DNA of 64,000 nt, from assembly GCF_020166335.1 (NCBI RefSeq), contig NZ_JAIUJR010000004.1, positions 62,001 through 126,000 of the forward strand, read 5' to 3'. Positions 8,761-20,549 of this stretch are shown one piece after another. The DNA is from Winogradskyella alexanderae (GTDB taxonomy: Bacteria > Bacteroidota > Bacteroidia > Flavobacteriales > Flavobacteriaceae). Within the stretch, counting starts at the first letter, position 1. Every line of letters starts with the position of its first letter. A program made the position numbers and the translations under genes. The notes under the pieces are model-generated. The model saw nothing but the letters and a program-made list of their open reading frames with translations, was not told where the DNA came from and searched no databases.

Positions 8761-8802
8761 CTAGACTCAGGTGTGTTTAAAACACTTTAATCTGATATGC
8801 TA

Positions 8803-10728
8803 TTAATCGACATTATCGTGCAAGAATGAATTATTACTTCTTAATTGAATTTCATCATTATCGTCTGTCCCTATGGACATTCTTGAAGTATTATTTTCTG
8901 AAGAGTGTTGTACGTCTTCTAAATCCACACCTTGTCTTTTGTAAGCAGGTTCCTTTTCTATTTCATCTATTTTAGCATTGTTAAACTTGTAATTGAAATC
9001 TTTCATTTTGCGACGACGCTCGTCTGCTCTGGCCTTAATCAATTCTGATATAGGGCTATTCATTGGATCAATCTCCTCTTCTGCTGTTTCCACCTCTTCC
9101 TCAATGGGTAAGATTTTCTTTTCAAAAATAACTTCTTCCTTAACCTCAGGTGATTTTGTATTTGTATTCATGGAAGATTCATAGGTTTCAAAATCATCTA
9201 AGGCATAGCGTTTTTCTCCCTCTTCATTAACCTCTGTTACAGAGATAATCTCTACTGGCTCATTAACATCCATATCTTTAACCTCATCATCTAGACTGAA
9301 AAACATTGTCTCTTCGTGCGCATCAGGTTCTTCAACCTTTTCCGGTTGATTTGAAGATAGTGGTAAATCAAATGTGAGCGTTATCTGTTCTTCTTGCTCT
9401 AGAATTGGCTCTTCATTTACAGGTTTAACTGGAGTTATAATAAATTCCTCTGGTTCAGAAGCTATTGGCTTTCTATCCAATACCTCTTCATAAACAACAT
9501 TAATGTTTTTTATTAAATCTGTTGTTGGAATAATATCCATTTTATCTGATGCCTTTGAAACAACATCCAATTCTTCATCCTCATCTACAAGGGTGTGTCT
9601 AACAATAGGCGATTCTTTTTCTAAAACAATATCTGGCGTTATAATTACTGGTTCTTTTTCTTTTGTGCTGATCTCTTCACTCGGGGTTTCTTCAAGCGCA
9701 TGTATTACTTTTTTTGCTTCAGTATTAGAAATTTCATTTTGCTGGTCTATATTAAAACCTGTTGCAATTATGGTTACTGAAATCGACTCTTCTAAGGCTT
9801 CATCCTCACCTACACCCATAATGATATTAGCACCATGACCTGCTTCTGCTTGGATATGATCGTTAATTTCACCTATTTCATCAATAGTAATCTCTTGCGA
9901 ACCAGAAACGATAAGCAACAATACGTTTTTAGCTCCTGTAATTTTGTTGTCATTCAATAATGGAGAATCCAAAGCTTTCATTATAGCTTCTTGTGCTCTA
10001 GTCTGTCCTGATGCTGTGGCTGAACCCATAATCGCGGTGCCACTATTACTTAGTACTGTTTTGGCATCTCGCAAATCTATATTTTGCGTGTAGTGGTGCG
10101 TAATTACCTCTGCAATTCCTCTTGATGCCGTTGACAACACCTCATCTGCCTTAGAAAAACCTGCTTTAAACCCTAAATTACCGTAAACTTCACGCAACTT
10201 ATTATTATTAATTACAATTAATGAGTCTACGTGTTGTCTTAAATTCTCGATACCACGTTGCGCTTGCTCATTACGCATTTTACCTTCAAACTGAAACGGT
10301 ATCGTAACTATACCCACAGTGAGTATATTAAGCTCCTTTGCCATTTTTGCAATTATCGGCGCTGCACCTGTTCCTGTACCTCCACCCATTCCAGCTGTAA
10401 TAAATACCATTTTTGTATTGGTATCTAACATTCTACGGATATCTTCAAGGCTTTCTACAGCGGCTTGTTCTCCTACTTCAGGGTTTGCACCGGCTCCTAA
10501 TCCTTCGGTTAAGTTTACTCCAAGTTGAATCTTATTTGGAACACCACTATTTTGAAGTGCTTGAGCATCTGTATTACAGATTACAAAATCAACTCCTTTG
10601 ATGCCTTGCTGGAACATATGGTTAATGGCATTACTACCGCCACCACCAACACCAATGACTTTTATTACATTAGATTGATGTTTTGGCAAATCAAATGAGA
10701 TGTTTCCAAATTCGTTGCTATTACTCAT
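8803..10728 (-). CDS. ftsZ: Cell division GTPase FtsZ
   Basis: This tubulin-like GTPase polymerises into the Z-ring at midcell. [11 protein letters not shown] lies near residues 28-38, the tubulin signature GGGTGTG at 115-121, and the T7-loop region contains [13 protein letters not shown]. At 641 residues it is far longer than the roughly 380 of E. coli. After about residue 335 it continues with about 300 residues of acidic, low-complexity linker. A basic helix-forming segment ([18 protein letters not shown]) follows, and the short tail [11 protein letters not shown] may be the partner-binding C-terminal peptide. This long linker is usual in Flavobacteria. It is the last gene of the dcw cluster, 49 bases after ftsA, before a terminator. 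Confidence 0.98.
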   Translation of the reverse strand: MSNSNEFGNISFDLPKHQSNVIKVIGVGGGGSNAINHMFQQGIKGVDFVICNTDAQALQNSGVPNKIQLGVNLTEGLGAGANPEVGEQAAVESLEDIRRMLDTNTKMVFITAGMGGGTGTGAAPIIAKMAKELNILTVGIVTIPFQFEGKMRNEQAQRGIENLRQHVDSLIVINNNKLREVYGNLGFKAGFSKADEVLSTASRGIAEVITHHYTQNIDLRDAKTVLSNSGTAIMGSATASGQTRAQEAIMKALDSPLLNDNKITGAKNVLLLIVSGSQEITIDEIGEINDHIQAEAGHGANIIMGVGEDEALEESISVTIIATGFNIDQQNEISNTEAKKVIHALEETPSEEISTKEKEPVIITPDIVLEKESPIVRHTLVDEDEELDVVSKASDKMDIIPTTDLIKNINVVYEEVLDRKPIASEPEEFIITPVKPVNEEPILEQEEQITLTFDLPLSSNQPEKVEEPDAHEETMFFSLDDEVKDMDVNEPVEIISVTEVNEEGEKRYALDDFETYESSMNTNTKSPEVKEEVIFEKKILPIEEEVETAEEEIDPMNSPISELIKARADERRRKMKDFNYKFNNAKIDEIEKEPAYKRQGVDLEDVQHSSENNTSRMSIGTDDNDEIQLRSNNSFLHDNVD

Positions 10729-10777
10729 ATTACTTGTGATTATGGGATTTTTTATATTATGGTTAATTAATTATTTT

Positions 10778-12109
10778 CTACTCTGCGTTGTCTAAAAATT
10801 CTTTAACTCTTTCTGTTAATTTATCTAAAAAAGAACGTCGCTCCTTTACTACTTCATCTTTAGAAATCGTAATATCTTCGATTGATTCTTCAGAATTCTC
10901 GTTGTTTTCCGAACTCATTTGCTCACTTCTCTCGGCAAACTTTCGCTCCTGACGTTTTAATCCATCCATCACTAAACCAACAGCAGTTGCAAATAGTGGG
11001 CTGGCAATATCGTCGTCACTGTCACCTGCCAAATGCTCATTTGGATATCCAATCCTCGTATCCATTCCTGTAATGTATTCAACCAATTGCTTCAAATGTT
11101 TTAATTGGCTACCACCACCTGTTAAAACAATTCCTGCAATTAGCTTTTTCTTTTGCTCTTCGTGACCGTAATTCTTAATTTCTACATAAACCTGTTCAAC
11201 TATCTCAACCACTCGAGCATGAATTATTTTCGATAAATTCTTTAGTGTTATCTCCTTAGGTTCTCTACCACGTAATCCTGGAATGGAAACTATTTCATTA
11301 TCCTTGTTCTCACCTGGCCATGCAGAGCCAAACTTTATTTTTAAGAGTTCTGCCTGCTTTTCAATTATTGAGCAACCTTCTTTAATATCCTCCGTGATTA
11401 CATTACCTCCAAAGGGTATTACGGCTGTGTGCCTAATAATACCATCCTTAAATACAGCAAGATCTGTTGTTCCACCACCAATATCTATCAAGGCCACTCC
11501 AGCCTCTTTTTCTTCCTGGCTTAAAACAGCGTTTGCAGATGCAAGTGGCTCTAGAGTAATTCCTTCGAGTTGTAATCCGGAACTTTTAACACATCTCCCA
11601 ATATTTCTTATAGAAGAAACCTGACCAACAACTACATGAAAGTTAGCCTCAAGTCGACCACCGTACATACCTATTGGTTCTTTTATCTCGGCTTGGCCGT
11701 CTACTTTGAATTCCTGTGGCAAGACATGGATAATTTCTTCACCAGGTAGCATTACTAATTTATGGACCTGGTTTATTAATCTATCAATATCTGCTTCTTC
11801 AATTACTAACTCCGAATTAGACCGTGTTATATAATCACTATGTTGCAAGCTGCGTATGTGTTGGCCCGCTATTCCAACGGTTACCTCAAAAATTTTCTCC
11901 CCTGCTGCAACTTCAGCCTCTTGAACTGCTTGCTGAATTGATTGTATGGTTTGGGTTATGTTATTTACCACACCTCTATGTACACCTAAACTCTTGGATT
12001 TACCGACACCAAGAATTTCGACCTTACCATATTCATTCTTGCGCCCAATCATGGCTACAATTTTCGTGGTTCCAATATCCAGTCCTACAGCTATGTTATT
12101 GTTTTCCAT
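10778..12109 (-). CDS. ftsA: Cell division protein FtsA
   Basis: An actin-fold ATPase that tethers FtsZ filaments to the inner membrane and signals to the septal synthase. The 443-residue product starts with the phosphate-binding AVGLDIGTTKIVAMIG and has ALIDIGGGTTDLAVF and GIVLTGGGSQLKHL (adenosine-binding) in order. The C-terminal RRSFLDKLTERVKEFLDNAE is an amphipathic helix, the expected membrane-targeting sequence. It lies just upstream of ftsZ and 3 bases downstream of ftsQ, the canonical order. Confidence 0.97.
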   Translation of the reverse strand: MENNNIAVGLDIGTTKIVAMIGRKNEYGKVEILGVGKSKSLGVHRGVVNNITQTIQSIQQAVQEAEVAAGEKIFEVTVGIAGQHIRSLQHSDYITRSNSELVIEEADIDRLINQVHKLVMLPGEEIIHVLPQEFKVDGQAEIKEPIGMYGGRLEANFHVVVGQVSSIRNIGRCVKSSGLQLEGITLEPLASANAVLSQEEKEAGVALIDIGGGTTDLAVFKDGIIRHTAVIPFGGNVITEDIKEGCSIIEKQAELLKIKFGSAWPGENKDNEIVSIPGLRGREPKEITLKNLSKIIHARVVEIVEQVYVEIKNYGHEEQKKKLIAGIVLTGGGSQLKHLKQLVEYITGMDTRIGYPNEHLAGDSDDDIASPLFATAVGLVMDGLKRQERKFAERSEQMSSENNENSEESIEDITISKDEVVKERRSFLDKLTERVKEFLDNAE

Positions 12110-12112
12110 AGT

Positions 12113-12838
12113 TTATTTTTTGGTACAAATCACTTGTTTGTCAAATTTTAGATTAACCATTTCAAAGGAGTCCAAAGTTTTGTCCTTAAATGCTTTCTGA
12201 TAAAAGGCTTTAAAATTGTTTATCTTTTTATTTAGTTTTTTTAAAGTTCCTAAATGAACCTTAAAATCACTTTTTCGAACTTTAAAATCTATTGTACCAT
12301 CATTATTTTGATGAATTTCAATAACATGTTTTTTTAAAAATTCATCTTCATCTACTGCTTTTGCAAATGTGTAAATCGTATTTAAACTTTTCTTGTTTAT
12401 AGTCCCAGTAACCAGAGGAACCCGTGCCGTATAATTATCTGACAAAGGCATAAAACCACCTTCATCATCTATGTAATACGAAGCATTTGAACTTACTCTT
12501 GCAATAGGCCTTTTTTGTTCAATTTCAGTGTAAAGCTCACCGTTTATTGACATAAACACCTCTGCTTTTTTGATCATTGAATTAGAATTTAGGGCGTCTT
12601 CTAGTTCGTTCAAATCTATGATATCTTTAGATTGTTGCGTAACCCGTGGTTGATTTTGTATTAACAATTTACTAACAGTGGCATCCGTTATAAATAATTT
12701 GTTTTCACCTACAAAATGTGGCGGTTGAATGTTCACTTTTCTTTCTTTGTTTCTTTGATTGGAAAAAGCAAATAAAAAGCAAACAAGCACTAATAAACCT
12801 ACAACCTTTATATAGTTAAACTTAATTCGCATGCGCAA
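12113..12838 (-). CDS. ftsQ: Cell division protein FtsQ/DivIB
   Basis: A 241-residue bitopic protein with a short basic cytoplasmic tail and one transmembrane segment (VVGLLVLVCFLFAFS, about 12-26). The periplasmic part carries the POTRA-like and beta regions of FtsQ, with the typical GEN-KLFITDATVSKLL and EVFMSINGELYTEIEQKRPIARV. It scaffolds the FtsL-FtsB-FtsWI septal complex. The identification rests partly on position between murC and ftsA and on the POTRA pattern, because FtsQ sequences diverge strongly. The start overlaps the murC 3' end by 17 bases. MRMRIK could start at either methionine. Confidence 0.92.
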   Translation of the reverse strand: MRMRIKFNYIKVVGLLVLVCFLFAFSNQRNKERKVNIQPPHFVGENKLFITDATVSKLLIQNQPRVTQQSKDIIDLNELEDALNSNSMIKKAEVFMSINGELYTEIEQKRPIARVSSNASYYIDDEGGFMPLSDNYTARVPLVTGTINKKSLNTIYTFAKAVDEDEFLKKHVIEIHQNNDGTIDFKVRKSDFKVHLGTLKKLNKKINNFKAFYQKAFKDKTLDSFEMVNLKFDKQVICTKK

Positions 12839-14174
12839 GTCCTTTTTTAATATGTTCTACTTCATCGCCAATATCACCCGCTCCAATTGTTAAAAGTACG
12901 TCTACATCATTGTTATTTATATGATCTATTATTTCAGATTTCTGAATTAGCCTTTTATTTGGATTGTTGATTTTTTTCAATAACCATTCTGAATTTACGC
13001 CTTCGATGGGTAACTCGCGAGCCGGGTAAATTTCAAGAAGAAATATTTGATCAAATTTTGAAAGGCTTTCTGCAAACTCATTCACAAAATCTTGGGTTCT
13101 ACTATACAGGTGCGGTTGAAAAATTACCATTACCTTTTTACCAGGATACATTTCTCTCACTGCTTCATGAACAGCATTAATTTCTTCAGGATGATGGGCA
13201 TAGTCATCTATAAAAACAAAACTGTTAGTTTTAATGTGATAGGTAAATCTTCGCTTTACACCTTTGTATAATGCTAAAGCCTTGGCGAGCTGCTTAAGCG
13301 GGCAACCATATTCTGCAGCCATCGCCAGGGCTATTATTGCATTTGACAAATTATGTCTACCAGGTAGGCCAAGCTTGAAGTCTTTATGCGTTTGAATGGG
13401 TGTTTTTAAATCGAAAACGTAACACCCATTTTTTATCTTAATATTTTTTGCTGTATAGTCTGAATCATCATCAACACCATAGGTTATACCCTTAATTGGC
13501 AAACCGTTCTTTACAAATAGTTTACCGTTAGGTTTTATACACTTTGAAAAACTCTCAAATGCGCGTTTTAATTCTGAGGCATCGCCGTAAATATCTAAAT
13601 GATCTGCATCTATTGAGGTAATACATGCCATATTTGGAGATAAGGTTAAAAACGAACGATCAAACTCGTCTGCTTCAACAACTGTTACATCGGTACCATT
13701 AATAATTAAATTAGAATTGTAATTTTGACTTATACCGCCTAAAAATGCTGTAACTGGTATTTCACAGGAGTATAGTAGATGGCCCAAAATACTAGTAGTT
13801 GTAGTTTTGCCATGAGTACCAGCAACTGCCAAACAAAACGTCTCCTCAGTTATTATTCCTAATAGTTCAGAACGTTTGCATACATCATAGTTATTGGTTT
13901 TGAAAAATACCAATTCCGTATGTGTTTTGGGAATTGCAGGAGTGTAAACAACTAAGGTTTCCTTGGGATTATAATATGGAGAGTTAACTTTTCTTAAATC
14001 CTCATTATAACTAACGTCAATGCCCAATTCCTCAAGAGTTTGCGTAAGGGCTGTTTTAGTTTTATCGTATCCTGAAACCTCTTTTCCGTGTGCGAGCATA
14101 TATCGCGCTAAAGCACTCATCCCAATGCCTCCAATGCCTATAAAATATATCTTATTTTTAGTTTTCAGGTTCAT
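12822..14174 (-). CDS. murC: UDP-N-acetylmuramate--L-alanine ligase
   Basis: A cytoplasmic Mur ligase that adds the first amino acid of the peptidoglycan stem peptide, using ATP. The 450-residue protein has the N-terminal UDP-binding [16 protein letters not shown] (11-26), the ATP-binding GTHGKTTTT (about 119-127), [12 protein letters not shown] and the C-terminal [10 protein letters not shown]. The order and length are normal for MurC. The start codon overlaps the murG stop by 4 bases (ATGA), so the two are translationally coupled. Confidence 0.97.
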   Translation of the reverse strand: MNLKTKNKIYFIGIGGIGMSALARYMLAHGKEVSGYDKTKTALTQTLEELGIDVSYNEDLRKVNSPYYNPKETLVVYTPAIPKTHTELVFFKTNNYDVCKRSELLGIITEETFCLAVAGTHGKTTTTSILGHLLYSCEIPVTAFLGGISQNYNSNLIINGTDVTVVEADEFDRSFLTLSPNMACITSIDADHLDIYGDASELKRAFESFSKCIKPNGKLFVKNGLPIKGITYGVDDDSDYTAKNIKIKNGCYVFDLKTPIQTHKDFKLGLPGRHNLSNAIIALAMAAEYGCPLKQLAKALALYKGVKRRFTYHIKTNSFVFIDDYAHHPEEINAVHEAVREMYPGKKVMVIFQPHLYSRTQDFVNEFAESLSKFDQIFLLEIYPARELPIEGVNSEWLLKKINNPNKRLIQKSEIIDHINNNDVDVLLTIGAGDIGDEVEHIKKGLAHAN

Positions 14175-15268
14175 TTACTAATTAATAGTTTGCCAATTTC
14201 ATCAACAATTTCATTGGTGGCATTTGTTAGTGCTAATTTTTTGATATTGTCGCTGAGTGTTTTTCTTTTATCATTATTGGCAATTAGTTCAGAGAATTCA
14301 TCTTTAAAATCTTTTTCCAAATGTTTTTCTGTAATTAAAACGGCCGCATTTTTATCTGCTATTGCCTTAGCATTCTTTGCTTGATGGTCTTCTGCCACAT
14401 TTGGAGACGGAATAAATATTACAGGCTTGCCAACCACGCACAACTCTGAAACAGAAATTGCTCCAGCACGCGAAATTATGATGTCTGCTGCACTATACGC
14501 AAGATTCATTTGATTTAGAAATGCATGAACTTGAACATATTCTAAACCGTTGTATTTCTTATAAGTGTCATAGTACAGTTTACCGCATTGCCAGATTACT
14601 TCTACCTTCAGATCTTCAAAAAGTTGTAGGTTACTTTCTACTAATTCATTTATTCTACGTGCACCTAAACTACCTCCAAGAACTAATAAAGTATGTTTAT
14701 TATGTTTTAATTTAAATGAGTCTTTTGCTTGGATTTGGTTATCCATTACTCCGAGTAAATCCTTTCGAATTGGATTACCTGTAAGAACTATTTTATCCTT
14801 TGGAAAAAACCGTTCTAATCCCTCATAAGCAACACAAATTTTATCTACTTTATTTGCCAAAAGCCTGTTTGTTACTCCTGGAAATGAATTTTGCTCCTGT
14901 ATTAAACTCGGTATTTTCCTAGCTGAAGCTACCTGTAAAAGCGGACCACTGGCAAAACCTCCCGTACCAATGACAACATGTGGCTTGAATAATTTTAATA
15001 TTTTCCTTGAACGAAGCAGACTGGCTATAAGTTTCAAAGGAAAACTTAGATTTTTAAATGACAGTTTTCTTTGAAAACCAGATATCCACAAACCCTCAAT
15101 TGAATATCCCTCTTGTGGTACTTTTTCCATTTCCATCCTGTCAGAAGCACCCACAAATAAAAATTCTGCTTTTGGATATCGCCTTTTCAATTCGTTTGCA
15201 ATAGCAATTGCCGGATAAATATGGCCACCCGTTCCTCCGCCTGATAATATGAATCTATAATTTTCCAC
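14171..15268 (-). CDS. murG: UDP-GlcNAc--lipid I N-acetylglucosaminyltransferase
   Basis: A GT28 glycosyltransferase on the inner face of the plasma membrane that converts lipid I to lipid II. The 365-residue product has the N-terminal [15 protein letters not shown] (10-24), [15 protein letters not shown] for acceptor binding, and a C-terminal UDP-GlcNAc site with [13 protein letters not shown] and [12 protein letters not shown]. It shares one base with the ftsW stop (TAATG) and 4 bases with murC, tight coupling on both sides. Confidence 0.97.
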   Translation of the reverse strand: MENYRFILSGGGTGGHIYPAIAIANELKRRYPKAEFLFVGASDRMEMEKVPQEGYSIEGLWISGFQRKLSFKNLSFPLKLIASLLRSRKILKLFKPHVVIGTGGFASGPLLQVASARKIPSLIQEQNSFPGVTNRLLANKVDKICVAYEGLERFFPKDKIVLTGNPIRKDLLGVMDNQIQAKDSFKLKHNKHTLLVLGGSLGARRINELVESNLQLFEDLKVEVIWQCGKLYYDTYKKYNGLEYVQVHAFLNQMNLAYSAADIIISRAGAISVSELCVVGKPVIFIPSPNVAEDHQAKNAKAIADKNAAVLITEKHLEKDFKDEFSELIANNDKRKTLSDNIKKLALTNATNEIVDEIGKLLISK

Positions 15269-16464
15269 TAAATGGCTTCACTTAAAATATCCAATGGATT
15301 ATCGTTTTCTAACTCTTCCTTATTTTTTATTTCTTGTCGTTTAGCACTAACGCTAAGAATTATACCTATTGCAAGGCATGTCATCCATATTGATGTACCA
15401 CCACTACTTATTAATGGTAAGGTCTGACCTGTCACTGGAAACAATTCTACCGCAACTGCCATATTTATTAGAGCTTGAAAAACAATAGGTAGCCCAACAC
15501 CTAGCACCAAAAGTTTTCCAAAAATGGTATCTGCTTTTTGGGACACGATCACGATTCTAAAAAGCAACCAACTGTAAAGAATAAGTAGGAACAACCCGCC
15601 TATCAAACCGTACTCTTCGATGATTATAGCAAATATGAAATCCGAAGAAGACTGTGGCAAAAAGTTCTTTTGAACACTTTTGCCAGGACCCACACCTTGT
15701 ATACCACCTGATGCAATAGCAATTTTAGCTTTTTCGATTTGGTAATCTGCTTCAGTATCTTCATCATTAGTAAAACTTTCGATTCTACTTAACCAAGTAT
15801 CTACACGATTTGGCATGGCATCAGGAAAGGCCTTTGCAACCAATACAAACATTGTTAAGGCAATCAGTCCTGTTCCAATTATTATTAGCAAATACTTAAT
15901 TGGATAGCCACCTATAAATGCCAACATCATAACCATTGTAAAGATTATAGCTGTAGTGGAAAAGTTGGCTGGTAATATTAATATTAGAATAAAAAATACT
16001 GGTGCCCAAAGAGGTATTATGGTTTCTTTAAAACTTACGGCTTTGTCTTTAATTTTAGATAGGTAACGCGCCACATAGACCATGAGTACAACGGCTGCCA
16101 GTGTAGAGGTCTGAAACGACATATTAACAATCGGTATTTTAATCCATCTACTAGCATTGGCTCCTTCTATGGTGGTACCTTGAAGTAAGGTTACTAAAAG
16201 TAAAACTAAAACAATAGGCACCATGACTATTGATAATCCTCTGAAGTATTTATAGGGTATTTTATGCACACCATACATTAAAGAAAAACCCAATACCAGA
16301 TGCATGAAGTGTTTTACAAAATATGAAAAAGTATTCCCTGTACCACCTGTATAGGCTAAATTGCTTGCTGCACTATAAACGGGAAGGAACGAAAATATAG
16401 CTAACAACGTTGCAATTGCCCAAATTGCCCTGTCCCCTTTTATTTGTGTAAATAGTTTTTGCAT
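15268..16464 (-). CDS. ftsW: Septal peptidoglycan polymerase FtsW
   Basis: A SEDS-family membrane glycosyltransferase that polymerises lipid II at the septum with its partner FtsI. The 398-residue protein has about ten hydrophobic segments. It shows the SEDS landmarks [29 protein letters not shown] in the large extracytoplasmic loop, [16 protein letters not shown], and the terminal [19 protein letters not shown]. The catalytic aspartate region corresponds to the QSSSDF loop. It lies between murD (48-base gap) and murG. RodA would look similar, but the genomic position decides for FtsW. Confidence 0.95.
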   Translation of the reverse strand: MQKLFTQIKGDRAIWAIATLLAIFSFLPVYSAASNLAYTGGTGNTFSYFVKHFMHLVLGFSLMYGVHKIPYKYFRGLSIVMVPIVLVLLLVTLLQGTTIEGANASRWIKIPIVNMSFQTSTLAAVVLMVYVARYLSKIKDKAVSFKETIIPLWAPVFFILILILPANFSTTAIIFTMVMMLAFIGGYPIKYLLIIIGTGLIALTMFVLVAKAFPDAMPNRVDTWLSRIESFTNDEDTEADYQIEKAKIAIASGGIQGVGPGKSVQKNFLPQSSSDFIFAIIIEEYGLIGGLFLLILYSWLLFRIVIVSQKADTIFGKLLVLGVGLPIVFQALINMAVAVELFPVTGQTLPLISSGGTSIWMTCLAIGIILSVSAKRQEIKNKEELENDNPLDILSEAI

Positions 16465-16512
16465 GCTTAACCAAATGTTTGAATATGAGTCCCTAATTCA
16501 TATTACGCGTTT

Positions 16513-17844
16513 TTATAAGTTTCGTACAGCATTTTTAAATTGACGTCCTCTATCTTCATAATTTTCAAACAAGTCGAAACTTGCACATGCTGGCGATAAT
16601 AGCACATTATCCCCAGCCTCTGAGACTTTATATGCAATCTTTACCGCCTCTGACATATATTGTGTTTCAACAATGACATCAACCATATTGCCAAAAGCTT
16701 CAAACAACTTTGTATTATCAACTCCCAAACAGATGATTGCTTTTACCTTTTCGTTTACAAATGGAAATAACTCTTTGTAGTCGTTACCCTTGTCCTCTCC
16801 ACCAACAATCCAAACAGTAGGTGCATCCATACTCTCTAAAGCATAATATGTTGCATTTACATTCGTTGCTTTAGAATCGTTTATATACTGAACCTTGTTG
16901 ATTCTTAAAACATGTTCAAGTCGATGTTCTACACCTTGAAAATTCTCAAGACTTTCCCTAATAGTCTGCTTTCTAATTTTTAATAAATGTGCAACAGTAG
17001 ATGCTGCCATTGCATTTTTAATGTTGTGTTTTCCCTCCAATGTAATGTTTTGTGTAGGCATAATTATTTTGTTGTTATCTATGGTTATTGTTATTGCGTT
17101 ATTACTATAGTATGCCCCCTCATCTAATTGCTTTACCAATGAAAAAGGCAATAATTTTGATTGTATTGAATGATTTTTTATGTGATTTGAAATGACCGGG
17201 TCATCTGCATCATAGATGAAATAGTCCTCAGAAGATTGGTTTTCTACAATTCTAAATTTTGATGCGATATAATTCTCAAACTTATAATCATAGCGGTCTA
17301 AGTGATCTGGTGTTATATTAGTTAGAATGGCCATATTTGGTTTGAAATACTTAATGTCATCTAACTGAAAACTACTAACCTCAAGAACATAATTTTGATA
17401 GTTTTTTTCTAGCAACTGCTTAGCAAAACTGTCGCCAATATTTCCTGCCAAACCAACTTCAATTTCCTGTTTCAAGATATGATGTGTTAGTGCTGCAGTT
17501 GTTGTCTTACCATTGCTCCCTGTAATTGCTACTAAATTGGCCTTTGTGTATCTAGAAGCAAACTCTATCTCAGAAATTACCTCGATATTTTGTGTTCTTA
17601 TTTGCTTTATCAATGGCACTTTATCAGGTATGCCTGGGCTTTTCATTACCAAATCTGCATTAAGTATTTTAGACTCAGTATGCTTTTGGTCTTCAAAATC
17701 AATATCATTATTTAAAAGAACGTCCCTATATTTTTGTTTGATTGTTCCTTTATCCGAAACAAAAACCTCGTACCCCTTTTCTTTGCCAAGCAGTGCAGTA
17801 CCAACACCACTTTCCCCACCACCAAGTATCACTAATCGTTTCAT
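16513..17844 (-). CDS. murD: UDP-N-acetylmuramoyl-L-alanine--D-glutamate ligase
   Basis: A cytoplasmic Mur ligase adding D-glutamate to UDP-MurNAc-L-Ala. The 443-residue product has the N-terminal ILGGGESGVGTALLGKEKG, the P-loop AITGSNGKTTTAAL (about 107-120), ILNITPDHLDRY-type segment TNITPDHLDRYDYKFENY and the C-terminal WIVGGEDKGNDYKEL and SPACASFDLFENYEDRGRQF, all diagnostic of MurD. Its start shares one base with the mraY stop. Confidence 0.97.
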   Translation of the reverse strand: MKRLVILGGGESGVGTALLGKEKGYEVFVSDKGTIKQKYRDVLLNNDIDFEDQKHTESKILNADLVMKSPGIPDKVPLIKQIRTQNIEVISEIEFASRYTKANLVAITGSNGKTTTAALTHHILKQEIEVGLAGNIGDSFAKQLLEKNYQNYVLEVSSFQLDDIKYFKPNMAILTNITPDHLDRYDYKFENYIASKFRIVENQSSEDYFIYDADDPVISNHIKNHSIQSKLLPFSLVKQLDEGAYYSNNAITITIDNNKIIMPTQNITLEGKHNIKNAMAASTVAHLLKIRKQTIRESLENFQGVEHRLEHVLRINKVQYINDSKATNVNATYYALESMDAPTVWIVGGEDKGNDYKELFPFVNEKVKAIICLGVDNTKLFEAFGNMVDVIVETQYMSEAVKIAYKVSEAGDNVLLSPACASFDLFENYEDRGRQFKNAVRNL

Positions 17845-19085
17845 TATCTTATCTTAAGGGTAACAATAGATATTATGGCTAATAGAATTCCTATAATCCA
17901 AAATCGTGTTACTATTTTACTTTCGTGATATCCTGATTTCTGATAATGGTGATGTAATGGAGACATCTTAAAAATCCGTCTTCCTTCACCATATTTTTTT
18001 CGTGTGTATTTGAAGTAACTTACTTGCATAACCACAGATAGATTCTCAGCTAGGAAAATGCCACATAAAACAGGTATTAACCACTCCTTTCTAACGGCAA
18101 TTGCTATCACAGCAATTATTCCTCCTATGGTCAAACTCCCTGTATCTCCCATAAAAACTTGTGCTGGATAAGCATTGTACCAAAGAAAACCCACCAAGGC
18201 ACCAACAAAGGCGGCGATATAAATAGTAATCTCCTCTACCTTTGGGATATACATAATGTTCAGATATTCCGAAAAGATTATGTTACCGGAAACCCAGGCA
18301 AAAATGCCAAGGGTTAGCACAATGATTGCAGAAGAACCTGCTGCCAATCCGTCTATTCCGTCTGTTAAATTTGCTCCATTTGAGACTGCAGTAATTATGA
18401 AAATACTTACCAATATGAATATAATCCAGGCATATTTGTTTAACTCTGGGCTAATCCATGTAATGAGGCTAGCGTAATCGAATTCATTTCCCTTTACAAA
18501 AGGAATTGTAGTTTTGGTTGATTTTTCCTCGGCCTTAAATAATTTAGTTGCTGGTATATCCGGATTTTCCGCGAGTAAAACTTTTTGTTGTTCAATCGGA
18601 AGTTTCTCCTTTATCGTAACATCTTTGTGAAAGAAAAGGGTAACACCAACTATTATCCCAAGGCCTACTTGACCTAATACTTTGAATCTCCCTTTTAAAC
18701 CCTCTTTGTTTTTTTTGAATTTTTTAATGTAATCATCTATGAAACCAATGGTTCCCATCCATACTGTTGTAACTATTAGTAAAATGATATAGATATTTTC
18801 AAGTCTTGCCAATAAAACAACTGGAATAAGTGTAGCGAGAATGATAATTATCCCTCCCATTGTAGGAGTTCCCGCTTTTTCAACCTGCCCTTCTAGTCCC
18901 AAATCCCTTATTGTTTCACCAACTTGTTGACGTTGCAGAAACCTTATTATACGTTTACCGTAAATAGTAGATATCAAAAGCGATAAGATAATCGCCATTG
19001 CAGCCCTGAATGTTAAGAACCCAAAAAGTGTGGCGCCTGGAAGTTGAAATTGTGCTTCGAGATATTCAAATAGATAATACAGCAT
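17844..19085 (-). CDS. mraY: Phospho-N-acetylmuramoyl-pentapeptide transferase
   Basis: An inner-membrane enzyme that moves phospho-MurNAc-pentapeptide from UDP to undecaprenyl phosphate, forming lipid I. The protein has about ten transmembrane segments and the catalytic motifs [25 protein letters not shown] and [15 protein letters not shown]. The usual MPLHHHYQ-type loop near the C-terminus is [13 protein letters not shown]. At 413 residues it exceeds the 360 of E. coli. The extra length is mainly a soluble insertion of about 55 residues between the third and fourth conserved blocks ([20 protein letters not shown] onward), a Bacteroidota trait. Confidence 0.97.
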   Translation of the reverse strand: MLYYLFEYLEAQFQLPGATLFGFLTFRAAMAIILSLLISTIYGKRIIRFLQRQQVGETIRDLGLEGQVEKAGTPTMGGIIIILATLIPVVLLARLENIYIILLIVTTVWMGTIGFIDDYIKKFKKNKEGLKGRFKVLGQVGLGIIVGVTLFFHKDVTIKEKLPIEQQKVLLAENPDIPATKLFKAEEKSTKTTIPFVKGNEFDYASLITWISPELNKYAWIIFILVSIFIITAVSNGANLTDGIDGLAAGSSAIIVLTLGIFAWVSGNIIFSEYLNIMYIPKVEEITIYIAAFVGALVGFLWYNAYPAQVFMGDTGSLTIGGIIAVIAIAVRKEWLIPVLCGIFLAENLSVVMQVSYFKYTRKKYGEGRRIFKMSPLHHHYQKSGYHESKIVTRFWIIGILLAIISIVTLKIR

Positions 19086-20549
19086 TTACTTTTGTAATTG
19101 TTTTAAGAGTTCTTGTACTATTTTAAAATCGTCGAAATCAAATCGTTCGCCTTTAATCTCCTGATAAGTTTCATGCCCTTTCCCTGCAATAAGAATTATG
19201 TCTTTAGGATTTGCCATTTGACAAGCCGTTTTTATTGCTTGTTTTCTATCTGTAATGGACAATGTTTTCTTGAAGTTTTGTGGCTCTACGCCTTTCTCCA
19301 TATCCACAATGATTGCTTCAGGCTCTTCACTTCTCGGGTTATCGCTAGTAAAAATTACTTTAGTACTTAAGGCAGAGGCTATATGCGCCATTTTTGGCCT
19401 TTTCGTCTTGTCTCTATCACCGCCACAACCTACAACCGTGATTAGCGCTTCGTTCTTTGTCCTTATGCTATTAATGGTTTCGAGAACATTTTTTAAAGCA
19501 TCAGGTGTGTGTGCATAGTCCACTATGGCAGTAATTTTATCTTCTGAAATAAAATATTGAAAGCGTCCGCTAACGTTCTCCAGCTCACTTATGAGTCTTA
19601 ATATCTCGTCTGAGTCTAAACCAAGAAGTTCTGCGGCACCAAAAATTGCCAGAATGTTGTACGCATTAAAATCACCTATGAGCTTTGTCCATAACTCGTT
19701 GTCATTCAATTTAAGTAACAAGCCTCCAAAATCATTTTCAAGAATTTGAGCTCTGTAATCAGCATAATTCTTCAGAGCATATGTATACTTTTTGGCTTGT
19801 GTATTCTGAAGCATTACCAAACCATTTTTATCGTCTGTATTGGAAAGTGCAAAGGCAGTTTTTGGAAGATTGTCAAAAAATGATTTTTTCACATCTCGAT
19901 ATTCCGCAAATGTTTTATGATAATCTAAATGATCATGTGACAGATTGGTGAAAATTCCTCCTGTAAAGACTAATCCTTCAGTTCTACTTTGATGAATTCC
20001 GTGAGAACTGGCCTCCATAAAGCAATACTCAACGCCTTCATTATTCATTAATTTTAAATATTTATTGATGCTAAGTGAATCTGGAGTTGTGTGCGTAGTT
20101 TTATAGGTTTTATCATCAACCATTATCTTAACAGTTGAAAGCAGGCCGACTTTAAAACCAGCTTTTTTAAATAATTGATAGAGAAGACTTGTAACCGTGG
20201 TTTTTCCATTAGTACCCGTTACACCAACAAGCTTCAGATTTTCTGAAGGATGGTCATAAAAATTTGACGCCATATAGGCCAAAGCCTGATTAGAATTCAA
20301 GACTTCTATGTAGGTGATGTTTTCAACAAGAGTTTCAGGCAAGCTTTCACAAACAATAGCTTTTGCACCTGACATAATTGCTGTTTCTATATACTCATGA
20401 CCATCTGTTTGTAATCCTTTTATGGCCACAAAAACATCATCGTTTGTAATTTGACGAGAATCAAATTCAATTTTGTTGACGGTAATACTTGTGCTACCAA
20501 CAACAGCATTAATAGTAACCTTGTACAATATATCCTTTAGTTGTTTCAT
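19086..20549 (-). CDS. murE: UDP-MurNAc-tripeptide synthetase (meso-DAP adding)
   Basis: A Mur ligase adding the third stem-peptide residue. The 487-residue product has GVTGTNGKTTVTSLL (P-loop, about 108-122), TTPDSLSINKYL, SSHGIHQSR, and near the C-terminus TSDNPRSEEPEAI. The DNPR tetrad is the established signature for meso-diaminopimelate rather than lysine, so the organism should have DAP-type peptidoglycan, as expected for a Gram-negative. It lies directly upstream of mraY with no gap, and its start overlaps the ftsI end by 4 bases. Confidence 0.97.
   Translation of the reverse strand: MKQLKDILYKVTINAVVGSTSITVNKIEFDSRQITNDDVFVAIKGLQTDGHEYIETAIMSGAKAIVCESLPETLVENITYIEVLNSNQALAYMASNFYDHPSENLKLVGVTGTNGKTTVTSLLYQLFKKAGFKVGLLSTVKIMVDDKTYKTTHTTPDSLSINKYLKLMNNEGVEYCFMEASSHGIHQSRTEGLVFTGGIFTNLSHDHLDYHKTFAEYRDVKKSFFDNLPKTAFALSNTDDKNGLVMLQNTQAKKYTYALKNYADYRAQILENDFGGLLLKLNDNELWTKLIGDFNAYNILAIFGAAELLGLDSDEILRLISELENVSGRFQYFISEDKITAIVDYAHTPDALKNVLETINSIRTKNEALITVVGCGGDRDKTKRPKMAHIASALSTKVIFTSDNPRSEEPEAIIVDMEKGVEPQNFKKTLSITDRKQAIKTACQMANPKDIILIAGKGHETYQEIKGERFDFDDFKIVQELLKQLQK

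Noticed and set aside
9503..9838. Long open frame on the plus strand inside ftsZ (also 10319-10601, 11283-11624, 17513-17857 and others).
   Set aside because: They are antisense frames lying wholly within conserved genes of the opposite strand, and their products have no family features; the ftsZ, ftsA and murD motifs occupy the same bases.
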